Assembly: GCF_004114935.1 (NCBI RefSeq)
Contig: NZ_CP022221.1
Span: 7,337,001 to 7,401,000 of the forward strand
Reading direction: 5' to 3'
DNA length: 64,000 bases
Origin: Bradyrhizobium zhanjiangense
GTDB lineage: Bacteria > Pseudomonadota > Alphaproteobacteria > Rhizobiales > Xanthobacteraceae
In this document: in pieces, positions 54,729 to 63,268 of the stretch
How positions within the stretch are numbered: position 1 is the stretch's first letter
Layout of the letters: each line of letters begins with the position of its first letter
The notes under the pieces: generated by a model
What the model saw: only the letters and a program-made list of their open reading frames with translations
What the model was told of the DNA's origin: nothing
Databases searched by the model: none
Position numbers and translations under genes: made by a program

Positions 54729-55604
54729 TCATGTTCCACGCTTTGCTGCGGCTCGGTCGATTGCATCGAACTCGGCCTCACTCAAGCGCCAACCGAGTGC
54801 ATCGAGATTGGCCCTGGCGTGATGAGGCTTGGTCGCGCCGGGGATGGGAATCACGTGACTGTCGCGCGCCAACAGCCAGTTCAGGGCGACCTGGCTGATG
54901 CTGGCGTCGTGCGCGCCGGCAATATCGGCGAGACACGTCAGCAGCGCTTTCGTGTCCATGCTGTCCGACAGCTGCGTGAGGCGGCCAGACGCAAGCGGAA
55001 AATACGCGACGAGTGCCACATCGAGCTCACGGCAGGCTTCGAGCACGCCATTTGTTTCCGCTGCGCGTCGGAGCAGGCTGTAGTTGACCTGATTGGCGGC
55101 GAGCGGAACGCCTGCCCTTGCGAGGTGATCGGCGATGCGTCGCATCTGGTCCGCATTGAAATTTGCCACGCCGACCGCGCGTGCCTTGCCGGACTTCACC
55201 GCTTCGACCAAACCTTCGGCGAACACTCCCACGTCGATCAAGGGCAGCGGATAGTGAACATAGTAGAGATCGATAGTCTCGAGGCCCAGGCGCGCGAGTG
55301 AACCGTCAAGCGCGCTCATCAGGCGGCGCGGAGAGGTTCGGCCCGGAAAGGGAAGGAATTTCGATGCTATCACCGCGCGGGTGGGACCAGCGCGCAAGCA
55401 GTCCCCCACAACGCGCTCCGAGAAATAGATCTCAGCCGTGTCGATCATGCACGGGCCGACATCATGAATGGTCCTGTATGTTTCCAATACGGCCCCACGA
55501 TCGGCACGCCGCCATTTGTTCGTGCCGATGCCCAAGGGCAGCACATCGATGCCGGTTCGACCCAAAGGGCGCGTGCCATGGCGCATATCATGATCTGCCG
55601 GCAT
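54729..55604 (-). CDS. Aldo/keto reductase
   Basis: 291 residues from ATG 55604, with AGAGG eight bases upstream; GTG 55619 is an alternative. The catalytic tetrad of the family is present: Asp and Tyr in MIDTAEIYFSE, Lys in AVIASKFLP and His in LYYVHYPLP. The C-terminal SQVALNWLLARDSHVIPIPG is the usual NADPH-contact block. The family reduces aldehydes and ketones with NADPH; the substrate is unknown. Confidence 0.9.
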   Translation of the reverse strand: MPADHDMRHGTRPLGRTGIDVLPLGIGTNKWRRADRGAVLETYRTIHDVGPCMIDTAEIYFSERVVGDCLRAGPTRAVIASKFLPFPGRTSPRRLMSALDGSLARLGLETIDLYYVHYPLPLIDVGVFAEGLVEAVKSGKARAVGVANFNADQMRRIADHLARAGVPLAANQVNYSLLRRAAETNGVLEACRELDVALVAYFPLASGRLTQLSDSMDTKALLTCLADIAGAHDASISQVALNWLLARDSHVIPIPGATKPHHARANLDALGWRLSEAEFDAIDRAAAKRGT

Positions 55605-55789
55605 CGCTGGACCTCTCACAGAGCGACAGCGCCGTTAGCTGGCTCTAGTGTGATGACGCGGGCGTTTCAAGGTACGCCGTAGCGACTACGGCCGCATCGT
55701 CTTCCGCGGCTACGTCCGTATCAGGACGACGCAAGCCGGATCAGGCTGGTCTGCCACTATCAACGGAACAGCTTGACCGAGCATTTCTT

Positions 55790-56146
55790 TCAACAGGTTA
55801 CATGAAAGAGTCCGATTCTCTTTGCGCGTGAGCGGTTGAACATCCGGATTGCCTCGGGTGTCGGCTTCAACACGACCTCGCAGCCCTTTCTTTCGAAATA
55901 GGCTTCAGCTTCCGGTGATAGGTGTACGTTGCCCATCTGACCCGAGCCGATGACGACATGGTCGCAGCCCTTCTCGAAGAGAAATTTTGCCTCATCTTTT
56001 GAAAGCACGTGCGATGTACCATACAGCTTCTTTGATAGCTTCTTTTTCCGCTTCACAATTTCGCCGGAAAGGCGAACGACGACGTCGTGCTCATAAGTCT
56101 TTCCATCAATCGTGATCGCGCCAAATATGGTGTTGTCAATCTTCAT
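55790..56146 (-). CDS. Mth938-like domain protein
   Basis: 118 residues from ATG 56146 with a perfect AGGAGG upstream; a longer reading to 56347 is rejected because it overlaps the radical SAM gene. The Mth938/NDUFAF3-like pattern is clear: FGAITIDGKTYEHDVVVRLS, then the G-x-x-x-x-V-I-G-x-G block (CDHVVIGSGQMGNVHLSPEA). The family is small and of unclear function. It lies 71 bases after the radical SAM gene and probably shares its transcript. Confidence 0.85.
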   Translation of the reverse strand: MKIDNTIFGAITIDGKTYEHDVVVRLSGEIVKRKKKLSKKLYGTSHVLSKDEAKFLFEKGCDHVVIGSGQMGNVHLSPEAEAYFERKGCEVVLKPTPEAIRMFNRSRAKRIGLFHVTC

Positions 56147-56217
56147 CGTGACCTCCTGATCAGAATCCTGCTCCAACACGCAGTACTGAGGCGCCTCGAC
56201 GCCGGCATCACCCTCAC

Positions 56218-57318
56218 TCAAGAACGTTCCAGTCTGCCGATCCGGATCGGGACACGCCGCTGCCCCCAGCTGCCGGGGCGTGCCTCGAACAAGCCGGGGA
56301 TTGCGGTGGAACAAACACCGCAGCGGCCGTCGCCTGTGAGCCGCCAAGTCGTGATGTCATACCAGTCTCGGCCGATGACCCGCTCACCACAGCTCGGACA
56401 GTACGTGCTTTGGCCCCTCTCGTCATGGACATTCCCGGTGTAGACGAAATGCAGTCCCACCTTGCGCGCGACATCGCGAGCGGTCGTCAGCGTGAAGGCC
56501 GGCGTACAGGGCAGATCCAGCATCTTGTAGTCAGGGTGGAAGGCGGTGAAATGTAAGGGCACGTCAGGTCCCAGCCTTGTCATCACCCATTCGCTCAGCT
56601 TCTTCACCTCCTCCGGGCTGTCATTGTGACCCGGGATCAGCAGCGTTGTGATTTCGAACCAGACATTCGTCCCGTACTTCAGATACTCAAGCGTCTCGAG
56701 GACGGCGCCGAGATGGCCGGTGCACAGCCGCTTGTAGAACGCCTCAGTGAACGCCTTGAGGTCGACATTGGCGGCGTCCATGAAAGTGTAAAGCTCCTCC
56801 CGCGCCGCCGCGTCAATGTAGCCCGCTGTGACCGCCACGTTCTTGATCCCGCGCCGGCGCGCCTCCCTTGCAACGTCCACGGCATATTCGAGGAAGACGA
56901 CGGGGTCGTTATAGGTGTAGGCGATGGAGCGTGAGCCCGTGGCAATCGCGGCCTCGACAATATCTTCCGGCGAGGCTGCGTCCTGGAGCCGGTCGAGCTC
57001 TCGCGCTTTGGAGATGTCCCAGTTCTGGCAGAATTTGCACGTCAGGTTGCACCCGGCAGTACCAAACGACAACACGGGAGTTCCGGGCAGATAGTGGTTC
57101 AGTGGCTTCTTCTCTATTGGATCGACACAGAAACCCGAGGAGCGGCCGTAGGTCGTGAGCACGATCCGGTCATCCTGCCGGCCACGCACGAAGCACAGGC
57201 CGCGCTGGCCTTCGTTGAGCCTGCAATAGCGCGGGCAGATGTCGCACTGGATGCGCCCGTCTTCGAGCCGGTGCCAGTAGCGGCCAGGAACGCCATCCAA
57301 ACGCTCGGGTTCGGTCAC
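56218..57318 (-). CDS. amrS: AmmeMemoRadiSam system radical SAM enzyme
   Basis: 366 residues from a GTG at 57318. The [4Fe-4S] motif is C90-x3-C94-x2-C97 in AGCNLTCKFCQNWDISK. An extra N-terminal Cys group (C25, C28, C32, C42, in CDICPRYCRLNEGQRGLC) and a C-terminal CPSCGERVIGR are typical of this subfamily. The usual partners, AMMECR1 and MEMO domain proteins, are not encoded in the window. The Mth938-like gene follows. Reaction unknown. Confidence 0.9.
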   Translation of the reverse strand: MTEPERLDGVPGRYWHRLEDGRIQCDICPRYCRLNEGQRGLCFVRGRQDDRIVLTTYGRSSGFCVDPIEKKPLNHYLPGTPVLSFGTAGCNLTCKFCQNWDISKARELDRLQDAASPEDIVEAAIATGSRSIAYTYNDPVVFLEYAVDVAREARRRGIKNVAVTAGYIDAAAREELYTFMDAANVDLKAFTEAFYKRLCTGHLGAVLETLEYLKYGTNVWFEITTLLIPGHNDSPEEVKKLSEWVMTRLGPDVPLHFTAFHPDYKMLDLPCTPAFTLTTARDVARKVGLHFVYTGNVHDERGQSTYCPSCGERVIGRDWYDITTWRLTGDGRCGVCSTAIPGLFEARPGSWGQRRVPIRIGRLERS

Positions 57319-57696
57319 AGCATTCGTCCTGTGGATCGCTGAGCAAACCTCAGATCTTTGCCAACGGGCGTCCGAGCTGCCACGATGTATGGCCAGGCAC
57401 GAACGCTCGCGGACGTCGGCTCATTTTATGCCTGATGGGCGGAGATGGTAAGCCGAACCGTTGCGGCGCGCCAAAAATACGGCGCCGATGTCGCAGTTGG
57501 GTCATTCGCGTCGATTTGGCCGCGTCGCCACCACGTCCGGTCTGGCGTCAGCTGCTGACGTCCGGGCGCTATCGCGATCTTTGCCTTCGGGTCAAACTGA
57601 GAAAAGCTCAACGAGAGCAATTCGCGTCCGCTAGACCCTGCGAAGCAGAACTCTAAAAGGCTATCCGCAGTTTCGCCGATGGGCCACAAGAGGCCA
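57319..57696. other. Gene-free stretch with degenerate intergenic repeat
   Basis: 378 bases without a gene. GTCCGGTCTGGCGTCAGCTG at 57535 matches GTCCGGTCTGGCCTCAACTG at 41584 with two changes, and CATTCGCGTCG at 57502 matches 53446. Repeat remnants of one scattered type. Promoter for amrS should lie at its left end. Confidence 0.55.
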
Positions 57697-58704
57697 TCAT
57701 TCAATTACCTCGTCGGCGCCGGCGAGGAGTGTCGGGGTCATTTCGAGGCTGAGCGCCTTGGCAGCCTTCAGATTGATGACCAACTGGAATTTGTTGGGCC
57801 GATAGATCGGGATGTCGCCCGGCTTGTTCCCGTTCAGGATCTGATGCACGTCGATGGCAAGGCGTTGGGCAAGTTCGCCCAGATCCGGCGCATAGCTCAT
57901 CAGCCCACCTGAATCCACATAGTCGCGAAAGGGATAGATGATCGGAAGATGAAGTTTCCCGGCGAGTTCGGCAATGGAGGCGCGTCGCGCCAAAAAGGTG
58001 CCGCTCGCGTCAACCATGGCAGCGTCGAATTGCTGTGACGTCATCTCGGCAAAGGCGCGACGGAGTTGCGCGTCATTTACCTCCGGGAGGAAATTCCAGG
58101 TCAGCGCGATGCCCAGGCCCTGCCCCGCTTTCTGAAGCGACAATCCGAGTGAGGTGTCGATAAAGATACGCGACGACGTCAGGTAAGCGACCTTGGCGGC
58201 CAAGGGCACCGCCTCCTTCAGGATTTGCAAGCGCTTGGCGACGATTTCGTAGCCTGCATCGATGCTGACACCCGTAAGGTTGCCTCCGGGATGCGCGAGG
58301 TTTGCAACCAATCCTGTCGCGATCGGATCTCCCATGATCGCAACAATCGGTATCGTTGTGGTGGCCGCCGCGAACGCTTCGATGAGATCGTTAAGATTGA
58401 CGACGATCACCTGCGGGTCGCGGCCAACGACGGCGGCGGCAAGAGACGCAAAATGTTCGGAGCGGCCCTCTGCGGAATAGCGCTCGACGACGATATTGGC
58501 TCCTTCCGCATAGCCCAACCCGCGCAGCGTTTCATGAAACCGCCGCACCCAGAAGGGGCCGGCAGTCTCGGTCAGCTGACCGGCGGGAATGCCCGAATGA
58601 ACAAACGCAATGCGGTGCTGCCGCGGGGCCCGCTGCGCCCGACCTGGGAGCGGCCAAGCCGCTGTCGCACCGCCCAGAAGCTTGATGAACTCCCGTCGCT
58701 GCAT
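57697..58704 (-). CDS. ABC_sub_bind family solute-binding protein
   Basis: 335 residues from ATG 58704 (MQRREFIKLLGGATAAWPLP), a twin-arginine-like signal. A 433-codon reading to 58998 is rejected because it crosses the upstream terminator. The family (type-I periplasmic fold, ABC transporter substrate-binding) is large in Bradyrhizobium. Blocks: GGNLTGVSIDAGYEIVAKRL and LMSYAPDLGELAQR. No permease or ATPase gene is adjacent. Ligand unknown. Confidence 0.85.
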   Translation of the reverse strand: MQRREFIKLLGGATAAWPLPGRAQRAPRQHRIAFVHSGIPAGQLTETAGPFWVRRFHETLRGLGYAEGANIVVERYSAEGRSEHFASLAAAVVGRDPQVIVVNLNDLIEAFAAATTTIPIVAIMGDPIATGLVANLAHPGGNLTGVSIDAGYEIVAKRLQILKEAVPLAAKVAYLTSSRIFIDTSLGLSLQKAGQGLGIALTWNFLPEVNDAQLRRAFAEMTSQQFDAAMVDASGTFLARRASIAELAGKLHLPIIYPFRDYVDSGGLMSYAPDLGELAQRLAIDVHQILNGNKPGDIPIYRPNKFQLVINLKAAKALSLEMTPTLLAGADEVIE

Positions 58705-58769
58705 CGCCAATCCCCGACGCTCCCGACCCGAAGCATGCAGCCCGCCCCATCCCGAGGCTAAAGCCACAG

Positions 58770-58795
58770 AAAGGGCCACCCTGCGGTGGCCCTTT
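58770..58795 (-). terminator. Rho-independent terminator of the exported hydrolase gene
   Basis: AAGGGCCACC and GGTGGCCCTT pair across a four-base loop, flanked by TTTT on the plus side and TTTC on the minus side. It lies just after the hydrolase stop at 58799 and 66 bases upstream of the next gene. Confidence 0.8.
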
Positions 58796-58798
58796 TGA

Positions 58799-59593
58799 TC
58801 ATTTTTGAAGTTTTGCGGCGAAGAACTTGGCGGCTTCGGCCTTCGCTTCCTGATCAGCCTTGGCGTCGTATCTGAGCGGCAAATTGAACTTCTTGCCGAG
58901 TTCGGTCGCTTCGGGGTTCGTGAACGCGTGCACAGCGCCGGGATACTCGATAACCTGATAATCGGCCTTCGCTGCGTCGAAATCCTTCTTGAGCGCATCG
59001 TACTGCTCGCGCTTCACGAACGGGTCGTCCGCGCCGTTCAGAATGAGGATTTTAGCTTTGACTGTTCCCGGCGCCGGTGCAGGAGTGTTGAGACCAAGTG
59101 TTGCGTGAAAGCCCGCAACGGCGGCGAGATCAGCGCCGGCGCGTGCCATGTTCAGCACCACCGCGCCGCCGAAGCAGTAACCGACTGCGCCGATCCGCTG
59201 GGGATTGACCGAGCTCTGCTTGGCGAGTTGCTCCCGCGCTGCGTTGAAGCGCGCCTCCATCGCCTTCGCATCCTTCATCACGGATCCCGAGAGCGCGCCG
59301 GCGTCCTTCGGGTTGTCGGCGGTCTTGCCGTCGCCGTACATATCCGCAATGAACGCCGTGTAGCCCTGCTCCGCGAATTTCCGTGCCTCGTTATGGATAT
59401 GCTTGGTGATGCCCCACCATTCGGACACCATGACGATGCCGGGCCGCACGGCCTGGGTCGCGTCGTCGTAGACAACGAAGCCCTTCATCGTGGTCTGGCC
59501 ATCCGTGTAGGTGACCGGCTCTTCCCTGACCGCTGCGTGTGCGCTCGCGACCATGGCGATGGCGCAAAGTGCTCCCACTATGTTCGTTCGCAT
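58799..59593 (-). CDS. Exported dienelactone hydrolase family protein
   Basis: 264 residues from ATG 59593 with GGGAGGTC upstream. A signal peptide (MRTNIVGALCAIAMVASAHA) is followed by an alpha/beta hydrolase: MVSEWWGITKHIHNEARKFA, the nucleophile Cys in GAVGYCFGGAVV, Asp in NGADDPFVK and His in YPGAVHAFTNPEA. Both this and the cytosolic homologue at 22843-23517 keep the C/D/H triad. Physiological substrate unknown; periplasmic site is inferred from the signal. Confidence 0.88.
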   Translation of the reverse strand: MRTNIVGALCAIAMVASAHAAVREEPVTYTDGQTTMKGFVVYDDATQAVRPGIVMVSEWWGITKHIHNEARKFAEQGYTAFIADMYGDGKTADNPKDAGALSGSVMKDAKAMEARFNAAREQLAKQSSVNPQRIGAVGYCFGGAVVLNMARAGADLAAVAGFHATLGLNTPAPAPGTVKAKILILNGADDPFVKREQYDALKKDFDAAKADYQVIEYPGAVHAFTNPEATELGKKFNLPLRYDAKADQEAKAEAAKFFAAKLQK

Positions 59594-59883
59594 GCTGACC
59601 TCCCGCGGGTTTGGCACAAGACTAACATTGGCATACCAGCGACTCCTGCGCCAGGCTTTGAAACCCGTGCAGGTGCCCTCGGTGGCTGCGCCTAAACTTC
59701 AAGTTTCCGGACCTCCAGCTTGAGGCGGAGCGTGCCGACATTGCGCTTGGTCGCTGGATGACGCAAAGGCGCGTTGCGCGGTCCGCCCAACCGGGCGCTG
59801 TGGCCCATCTCGGAAAGTAGGCTCTGGTCCGACCGGGAGCGATATGCTTTGATGGGTAGGGGCGAGTGGCGCGTGGTGGCCTC

Positions 59884-60195
59884 ATGTACATGGTCATTCG
59901 CAAGTACACCAAGGTTCGTTCGGTCGCGGACGCCGCCCGCCGCGCCAAGAGCGGCGTCGGCGAGATCCTCAGGCAATCGCACGGCTTCAGATCTTACCAT
60001 GTGCTGGATGCCGGCGACGGTGTCGGCATCGCCGTGATGATATTTGACGACCGCGAAAGCGCCAATGCGGCGAACGCCAAGATACTGGCGTTTGTTCAAG
60101 CCAGTCTGCATGACCTCGATCTTGGAGTTCCCGAAATCGCTGCCGGCGAGGTTTTGGTGAACATCGAGCCTAATGGGCCCTCGGGCATCAAGTAG
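59884..60195 (+). CDS. Hypothetical protein, ABM-like fold
   Basis: 103 residues from ATG 59884; a GTG at 59866 is the other choice. MYMVIRKYTKVRSVADAARR, then GFRSYHVLDAGDGVGIAVMI and FDDRESANAANAKILAFVQA show the alternating strand and helix of small dimeric alpha-beta barrel (ABM-like) proteins. No active-site motif. Conserved hypothetical, as far as I recall, in Bradyrhizobium. Confidence 0.65.
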   Translation: MYMVIRKYTKVRSVADAARRAKSGVGEILRQSHGFRSYHVLDAGDGVGIAVMIFDDRESANAANAKILAFVQASLHDLDLGVPEIAAGEVLVNIEPNGPSGIK

Positions 60196-60345
60196 CCGAA
60201 AACCTCAGCAGTTGCGTGGCGGGTGTCGCCCTTACTCATGTCGACCTGATGATGTCCCCGTCGCGTTTGTAGCGATCACGCCCTGGGCATCTGCATGTCG
60301 TCGGCCAGGAATATGCGACTGCACGTGCTTGGTGAGCACAACGAC

Positions 60346-60522
60346 ATGAAGCAACACACCTCCGAAGCATTTTCCATCACAGCGATCGGCTGGACACCGC
60401 TCGTGCTTATGGGCACCGCGATGCCACCACGAGATCCCGATGAAGACGAGGAGGAGGAAGACGACGAAGAGGACGATGACGCTGACGAACCGGCGGTCGC
60501 GCGCGAGGCGGACGAAGACTAG
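60346..60522 (+). CDS. Acidic microprotein, paralogue 1
   Basis: 58 residues from ATG 60346, with GGTGAG about 10 bases upstream. I prefer this start to 60295 because it gives nearly the same length as the paralogue at 61411-61590. A short hydrophobic N-terminal part (FSITAIGWTPLVLMGTA) is followed by MPPRDPDEDEEEEDDEEDDD, then DEPAVAREADED. The MPPRDPD head and the DEP-x-V-x-RE-x-DED end are shared with the paralogue. Function unknown. Confidence 0.65.
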   Translation: MKQHTSEAFSITAIGWTPLVLMGTAMPPRDPDEDEEEEDDEEDDDADEPAVAREADED

Positions 60523-60561
60523 GCTAGCGCGTGCTCGACAGTCGGCGCTATAATATCTGCC

Positions 60562-60891
60562 ATGGGCTGGGATGCGAAAGACATAGCGCTCCTCACTAGG
60601 CTCTGGTCCGCAGGACAGAGCGCAGCGCAGATCGCGCGCCGTCTCGGGTGCAGTCGTAACGCGGTCTGCGGCATGCTGACTCGTCAGGGCCTGAAGCGCG
60701 GCCACAAGCCGCCCACGGCAAGACCCAAGATAAGGCCGGCCCCGAAGCTGAGGCCGACGTCATCGGCAGCCTGCGTCCGTCCGGTCGCAAAGAAGGTGTC
60801 GCGGAACACAGCGGAGAGGCAGCAGCCCAAGGAATTCAGCAAGCAGCAGCTTTACGCCATGCTGGCTGAGGCGGTCAGAAACACGGGCTAA
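60562..60891 (+). CDS. GcrA-like DNA-binding protein
   Basis: 109 residues. MGWDAKDIALLTRLWSAGQS followed by AAQIARRLGCSRNAVCGMLT fits the N-terminal homeodomain-like part of GcrA. The full GcrA has a longer C-terminal RNA-polymerase-binding domain; this protein is short, with a basic, Pro-rich middle, so it is a divergent paralogue. GcrA acts at promoters with CcrM-methylated GANTC sites, and ccrM is at the left edge of the window, but the two are 60 kb apart. Confidence 0.7.
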   Translation: MGWDAKDIALLTRLWSAGQSAAQIARRLGCSRNAVCGMLTRQGLKRGHKPPTARPKIRPAPKLRPTSSAACVRPVAKKVSRNTAERQQPKEFSKQQLYAMLAEAVRNTG

Positions 60892-61002
60892 GAGCTCACC
60901 ACGAACGTCGTTGCGCTCCCGTCAGTGCCTGGCCCGCTTCGACGGGTTCGGCCGTCGTGTGCCTTCCCAAGCCATTGTCTGCTTTCAACGTCTGCTTTCA
61001 AC

Positions 61003-61230
61003 TCAGATGGCAGCTCCGGCCAGCAAGAAAACGCCGCCAAGCGCGACCATCACGAGCCCAGGCCAGTTCGATTTGATGCCGAAGCCGCTACCTGGCCTTT
61101 CAGGTTCCAGCGTGTCACGCCCGGAGCGAAGCCACTTTCCACCGCTGAATCGGCCTCGCCAGATGGGCTGAAACGCCATTTGGAGTACGCCGACGAAAAC
61201 AAGGAGCACACCAAGCCATATGAGAGTCAT
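61003..61230 (-). CDS. Small membrane protein
   Basis: 75 residues from ATG 61230, with AGGAGG seven bases away; GTG 61236 is an alternative. Two membrane helices: MTLIWLGVLLVFVGVLQMAF and WPGLVMVALGGVFLLAGAAI, joined by a basic loop. I do not recognise the family. It lies between the GcrA-like gene and the acidic microprotein, on the opposite strand. Confidence 0.6.
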   Translation of the reverse strand: MTLIWLGVLLVFVGVLQMAFQPIWRGRFSGGKWLRSGRDTLEPERPGSGFGIKSNWPGLVMVALGGVFLLAGAAI

Positions 61231-61410
61231 GCTCACCTCCTCTACCTGCGAACGCCGATAGGTTGCTGCGCCGAGAACCGTGGTCCATTCAGCGCCTGCC
61301 CGCTGCTCTCGGAATCAGACCGACCTTGGAAGCCGCCGGACGCACCAGCGCGCCGCACGCAGGCTGGGGATCGCACTCACCGAAACTCAGGCGACGTCTA
61401 AGCGTCCTGC

Positions 61411-61590
61411 TTAGTCCTCGTCCGGCTCGCGCACGACCGGCGGTTCGTCGGTTTGGTTCTCTTCATCGTCCTGCTCTTCCTCCTCATCCTCTTCGTCGTC
61501 ATCAGGATCTCGGGGCGGCATCGTGTCGGGCATGATCGCGAAGACGTGCCGGTCGATCTCGGCCGGAACCAGCTCGGGGAGTTGGGTCAT
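61411..61590 (-). CDS. Acidic microprotein, paralogue 2
   Basis: 59 residues, starting MTQLPELVPAEIDRHVFAIM and continuing DTMPPRDPDDDEEDEEEEQD, then DEPPVVREPDED. GAGGAG lies eight bases before the ATG. It shares the MPPRDPD head, the acidic run and the DEP-x-V-x-RE-x-DED tail with 60346-60522, at almost the same length (59 against 58 residues). The N-terminal 20 residues differ. The two copies lie on opposite strands within 1.1 kb. Function unknown. Confidence 0.75.
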   Translation of the reverse strand: MTQLPELVPAEIDRHVFAIMPDTMPPRDPDDDEEDEEEEQDDEENQTDEPPVVREPDED

Positions 61591-61653
61591 GGTGTTGCTC
61601 CTCGGATGTGACCCTGGGGCACTCTACCCCTTTTCGGCGGGGCAGGCACGAAA

Positions 61654-61739
61654 TTGGCGGCCGGCGCGGACGGTTGCGGGAGTGAAGGAGGAGGACTTTG
61701 CCTTTGGATGGCATGGAAGGCGATCTGTTCCGCGAGACC
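61654..61739 (+). pseudogene. DUF2158 (YodC-like) gene remnant, copy 3
   Basis: TGGCGGCCGGCGCGGACGGT, AGTGAAGGAG, GGATGGCATGGAAGGCGA and CTGTTCCGCGAGACC match 30287-30378 with small deletions and changes. The frame is broken and no start remains. Same orientation as the other two copies. Confidence 0.75.
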
Positions 61740-61887
61740 TGCGCGAGGTGCTGCGCCGGTCGAGTGCAGCCAGATGCCGGGCGGGCTGTTCCGCCCGGCG
61801 ACCCGGTCCCCCGGGTTTGATCCAGCGCAAGATTCTGAATCGCTTTCAGGATAGCTTTGATCATTCAATGGTTCGTTGGAGGCCACA

Positions 61888-62451
61888 ATGATCATTGAGC
61901 GCCTATCCCAAGAACACCGCAATATTGAGACGCTGCTCGCCGTGCTTGAGCACGAGCTTGAGATTTTCGATCGCGGCGACCACCCCGACTATGAGGTCAT
62001 TCGCGCAATCATCAGCTACTTCGAACTCTATCCCGAGATTTACCATCATCCCCTGGAGGAGCTGGTCCTTGCCAAGCTAGAGCTTCGGGATCCGGCTGCG
62101 GCGGCAAGCGTCGGCAACCTGAGACTTGAGCACCAAAAGGGGACCGATCGTTTGCGCCGCGTTGCTCGCGCGATCGACGGTGTCCTGTCGGATCGGGAAA
62201 TCCTTCGGCAAAACGTGGACAATATCGTTCGCGACTTCATAGAGAGCGAGCGGCGTCACATCATGATTGAAGACCGCGATTTCTTTCCTGCGGCTCTCAA
62301 GGCTCTAAAGCCTGCAGATTGGAGCGAAATCGCTTCGACCTCAATCGAGCATGAGGATCCGCTGTTTAGCGAGGCTGCCGAAGAGACCTTCGGCGCGCTC
62401 CGAGAGCGCATCTTGCAGATGGAGCACGAGTCTGAAGTCGGACGACGTTAG
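61888..62451 (+). CDS. Hemerythrin-like domain protein
   Basis: 187 residues from ATG 61888, with GGAGG six bases upstream; 61876 is too close to it. The hemerythrin-like ligand set is visible: H10 (SQEHRNIET), H53-H54 and E57-E58 (IYHHPLEELVL), His in LRLEHQKGTDRL and HIMIEDRDFFP late. Family members bind di-iron for O2 or iron sensing; some act in nitric oxide or oxygen responses. No regulatory partner is adjacent. Confidence 0.85.
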   Translation: MIIERLSQEHRNIETLLAVLEHELEIFDRGDHPDYEVIRAIISYFELYPEIYHHPLEELVLAKLELRDPAAAASVGNLRLEHQKGTDRLRRVARAIDGVLSDREILRQNVDNIVRDFIESERRHIMIEDRDFFPAALKALKPADWSEIASTSIEHEDPLFSEAAEETFGALRERILQMEHESEVGRR

Positions 62452-62500
62452 AAGCGCTCCACCGGTGCACAATCGAAGATATCAATGCCTCGGCCGTGTA

Positions 62501-63268
62501 TCAGGTCAGCTGCCTCGCCGCCGCCGAGATCATCACCAGCCCGCCGGTGATCACCGCGAGGTCCAAGATCGCGGTGTGGATGTGCACCGGCATCCGCTCG
62601 ACGAAGGCTTTTGCGAGGAACGCACCGGGGATCGCAATCGCGCCGATCAGCAGCGCGAAGGCGAGCACCTGCGCGGTCACGGCACCGGCAAGGCCGAACA
62701 CCGAGATCTTGATCAGGCCGGTGCCGAGCGAGATCATCGCATCGGTTGCGATCACCGCCGCGCCTTCGAGCCCGGCGGCCATCAGCAGCGATAGCAGGAT
62801 CACGCCGGAGCCCGAGGTGCCGCCGACCAGCACGCCGTAACCGATCGAACCGGCGGCAAGGCCGGTGTCGCCGATCCTGACCTCACGGCGGCGCAGCACG
62901 CGGCGCAGCGGCACGCTCAGGATCAGCATGGAGCCGATCACGAGCGCCGCGCCCGCATTGGTCAGCCGCGTGTAGCCATAGGCGCCGAGTGCCGTCGTCA
63001 GCGCCGCGCAGAGAAGCACGATCAGCGCGCGGCGGCGGTCGGCATGGCGCAGATAGGCGATGGCGCGGCTGCAATTGGTGAAGATGGCGGAGATCGCGAT
63101 GATCGGCACCACGGGCTCGGCGCCGACCAGCGGCACCAGCACCAGCGGCATCAAGGCGCCGGTGCCGTAACCGGCGAGACCACCGATGATCGAAGCCAAC
63201 AACGCCATCAACGCGACCAGCAGGAGCTGAAAAATCGAGATGTCGGCGAAGCCTGAGACGATGGTCAC
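62501..63268 (-). CDS. Sulfite exporter TauE/SafE family protein
   Basis: 255 residues from a GTG that overlaps the CCA-enzyme stop by four bases (GTGA). About eight hydrophobic helices. The family pattern is at the N-terminus (SIIGGLAGYGTGALMPLVLV) and in the middle (GGTSGSGVILLSLLMAAGLE). Transports sulfite, sulfoacetate or other organic anions; the substrate is not known. Translational coupling to a tRNA-maturation gene is likely a matter of position, not function. Confidence 0.85.
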   Translation of the reverse strand: MTIVSGFADISIFQLLLVALMALLASIIGGLAGYGTGALMPLVLVPLVGAEPVVPIIAISAIFTNCSRAIAYLRHADRRRALIVLLCAALTTALGAYGYTRLTNAGAALVIGSMLILSVPLRRVLRRREVRIGDTGLAAGSIGYGVLVGGTSGSGVILLSLLMAAGLEGAAVIATDAMISLGTGLIKISVFGLAGAVTAQVLAFALLIGAIAIPGAFLAKAFVERMPVHIHTAILDLAVITGGLVMISAAARQLT

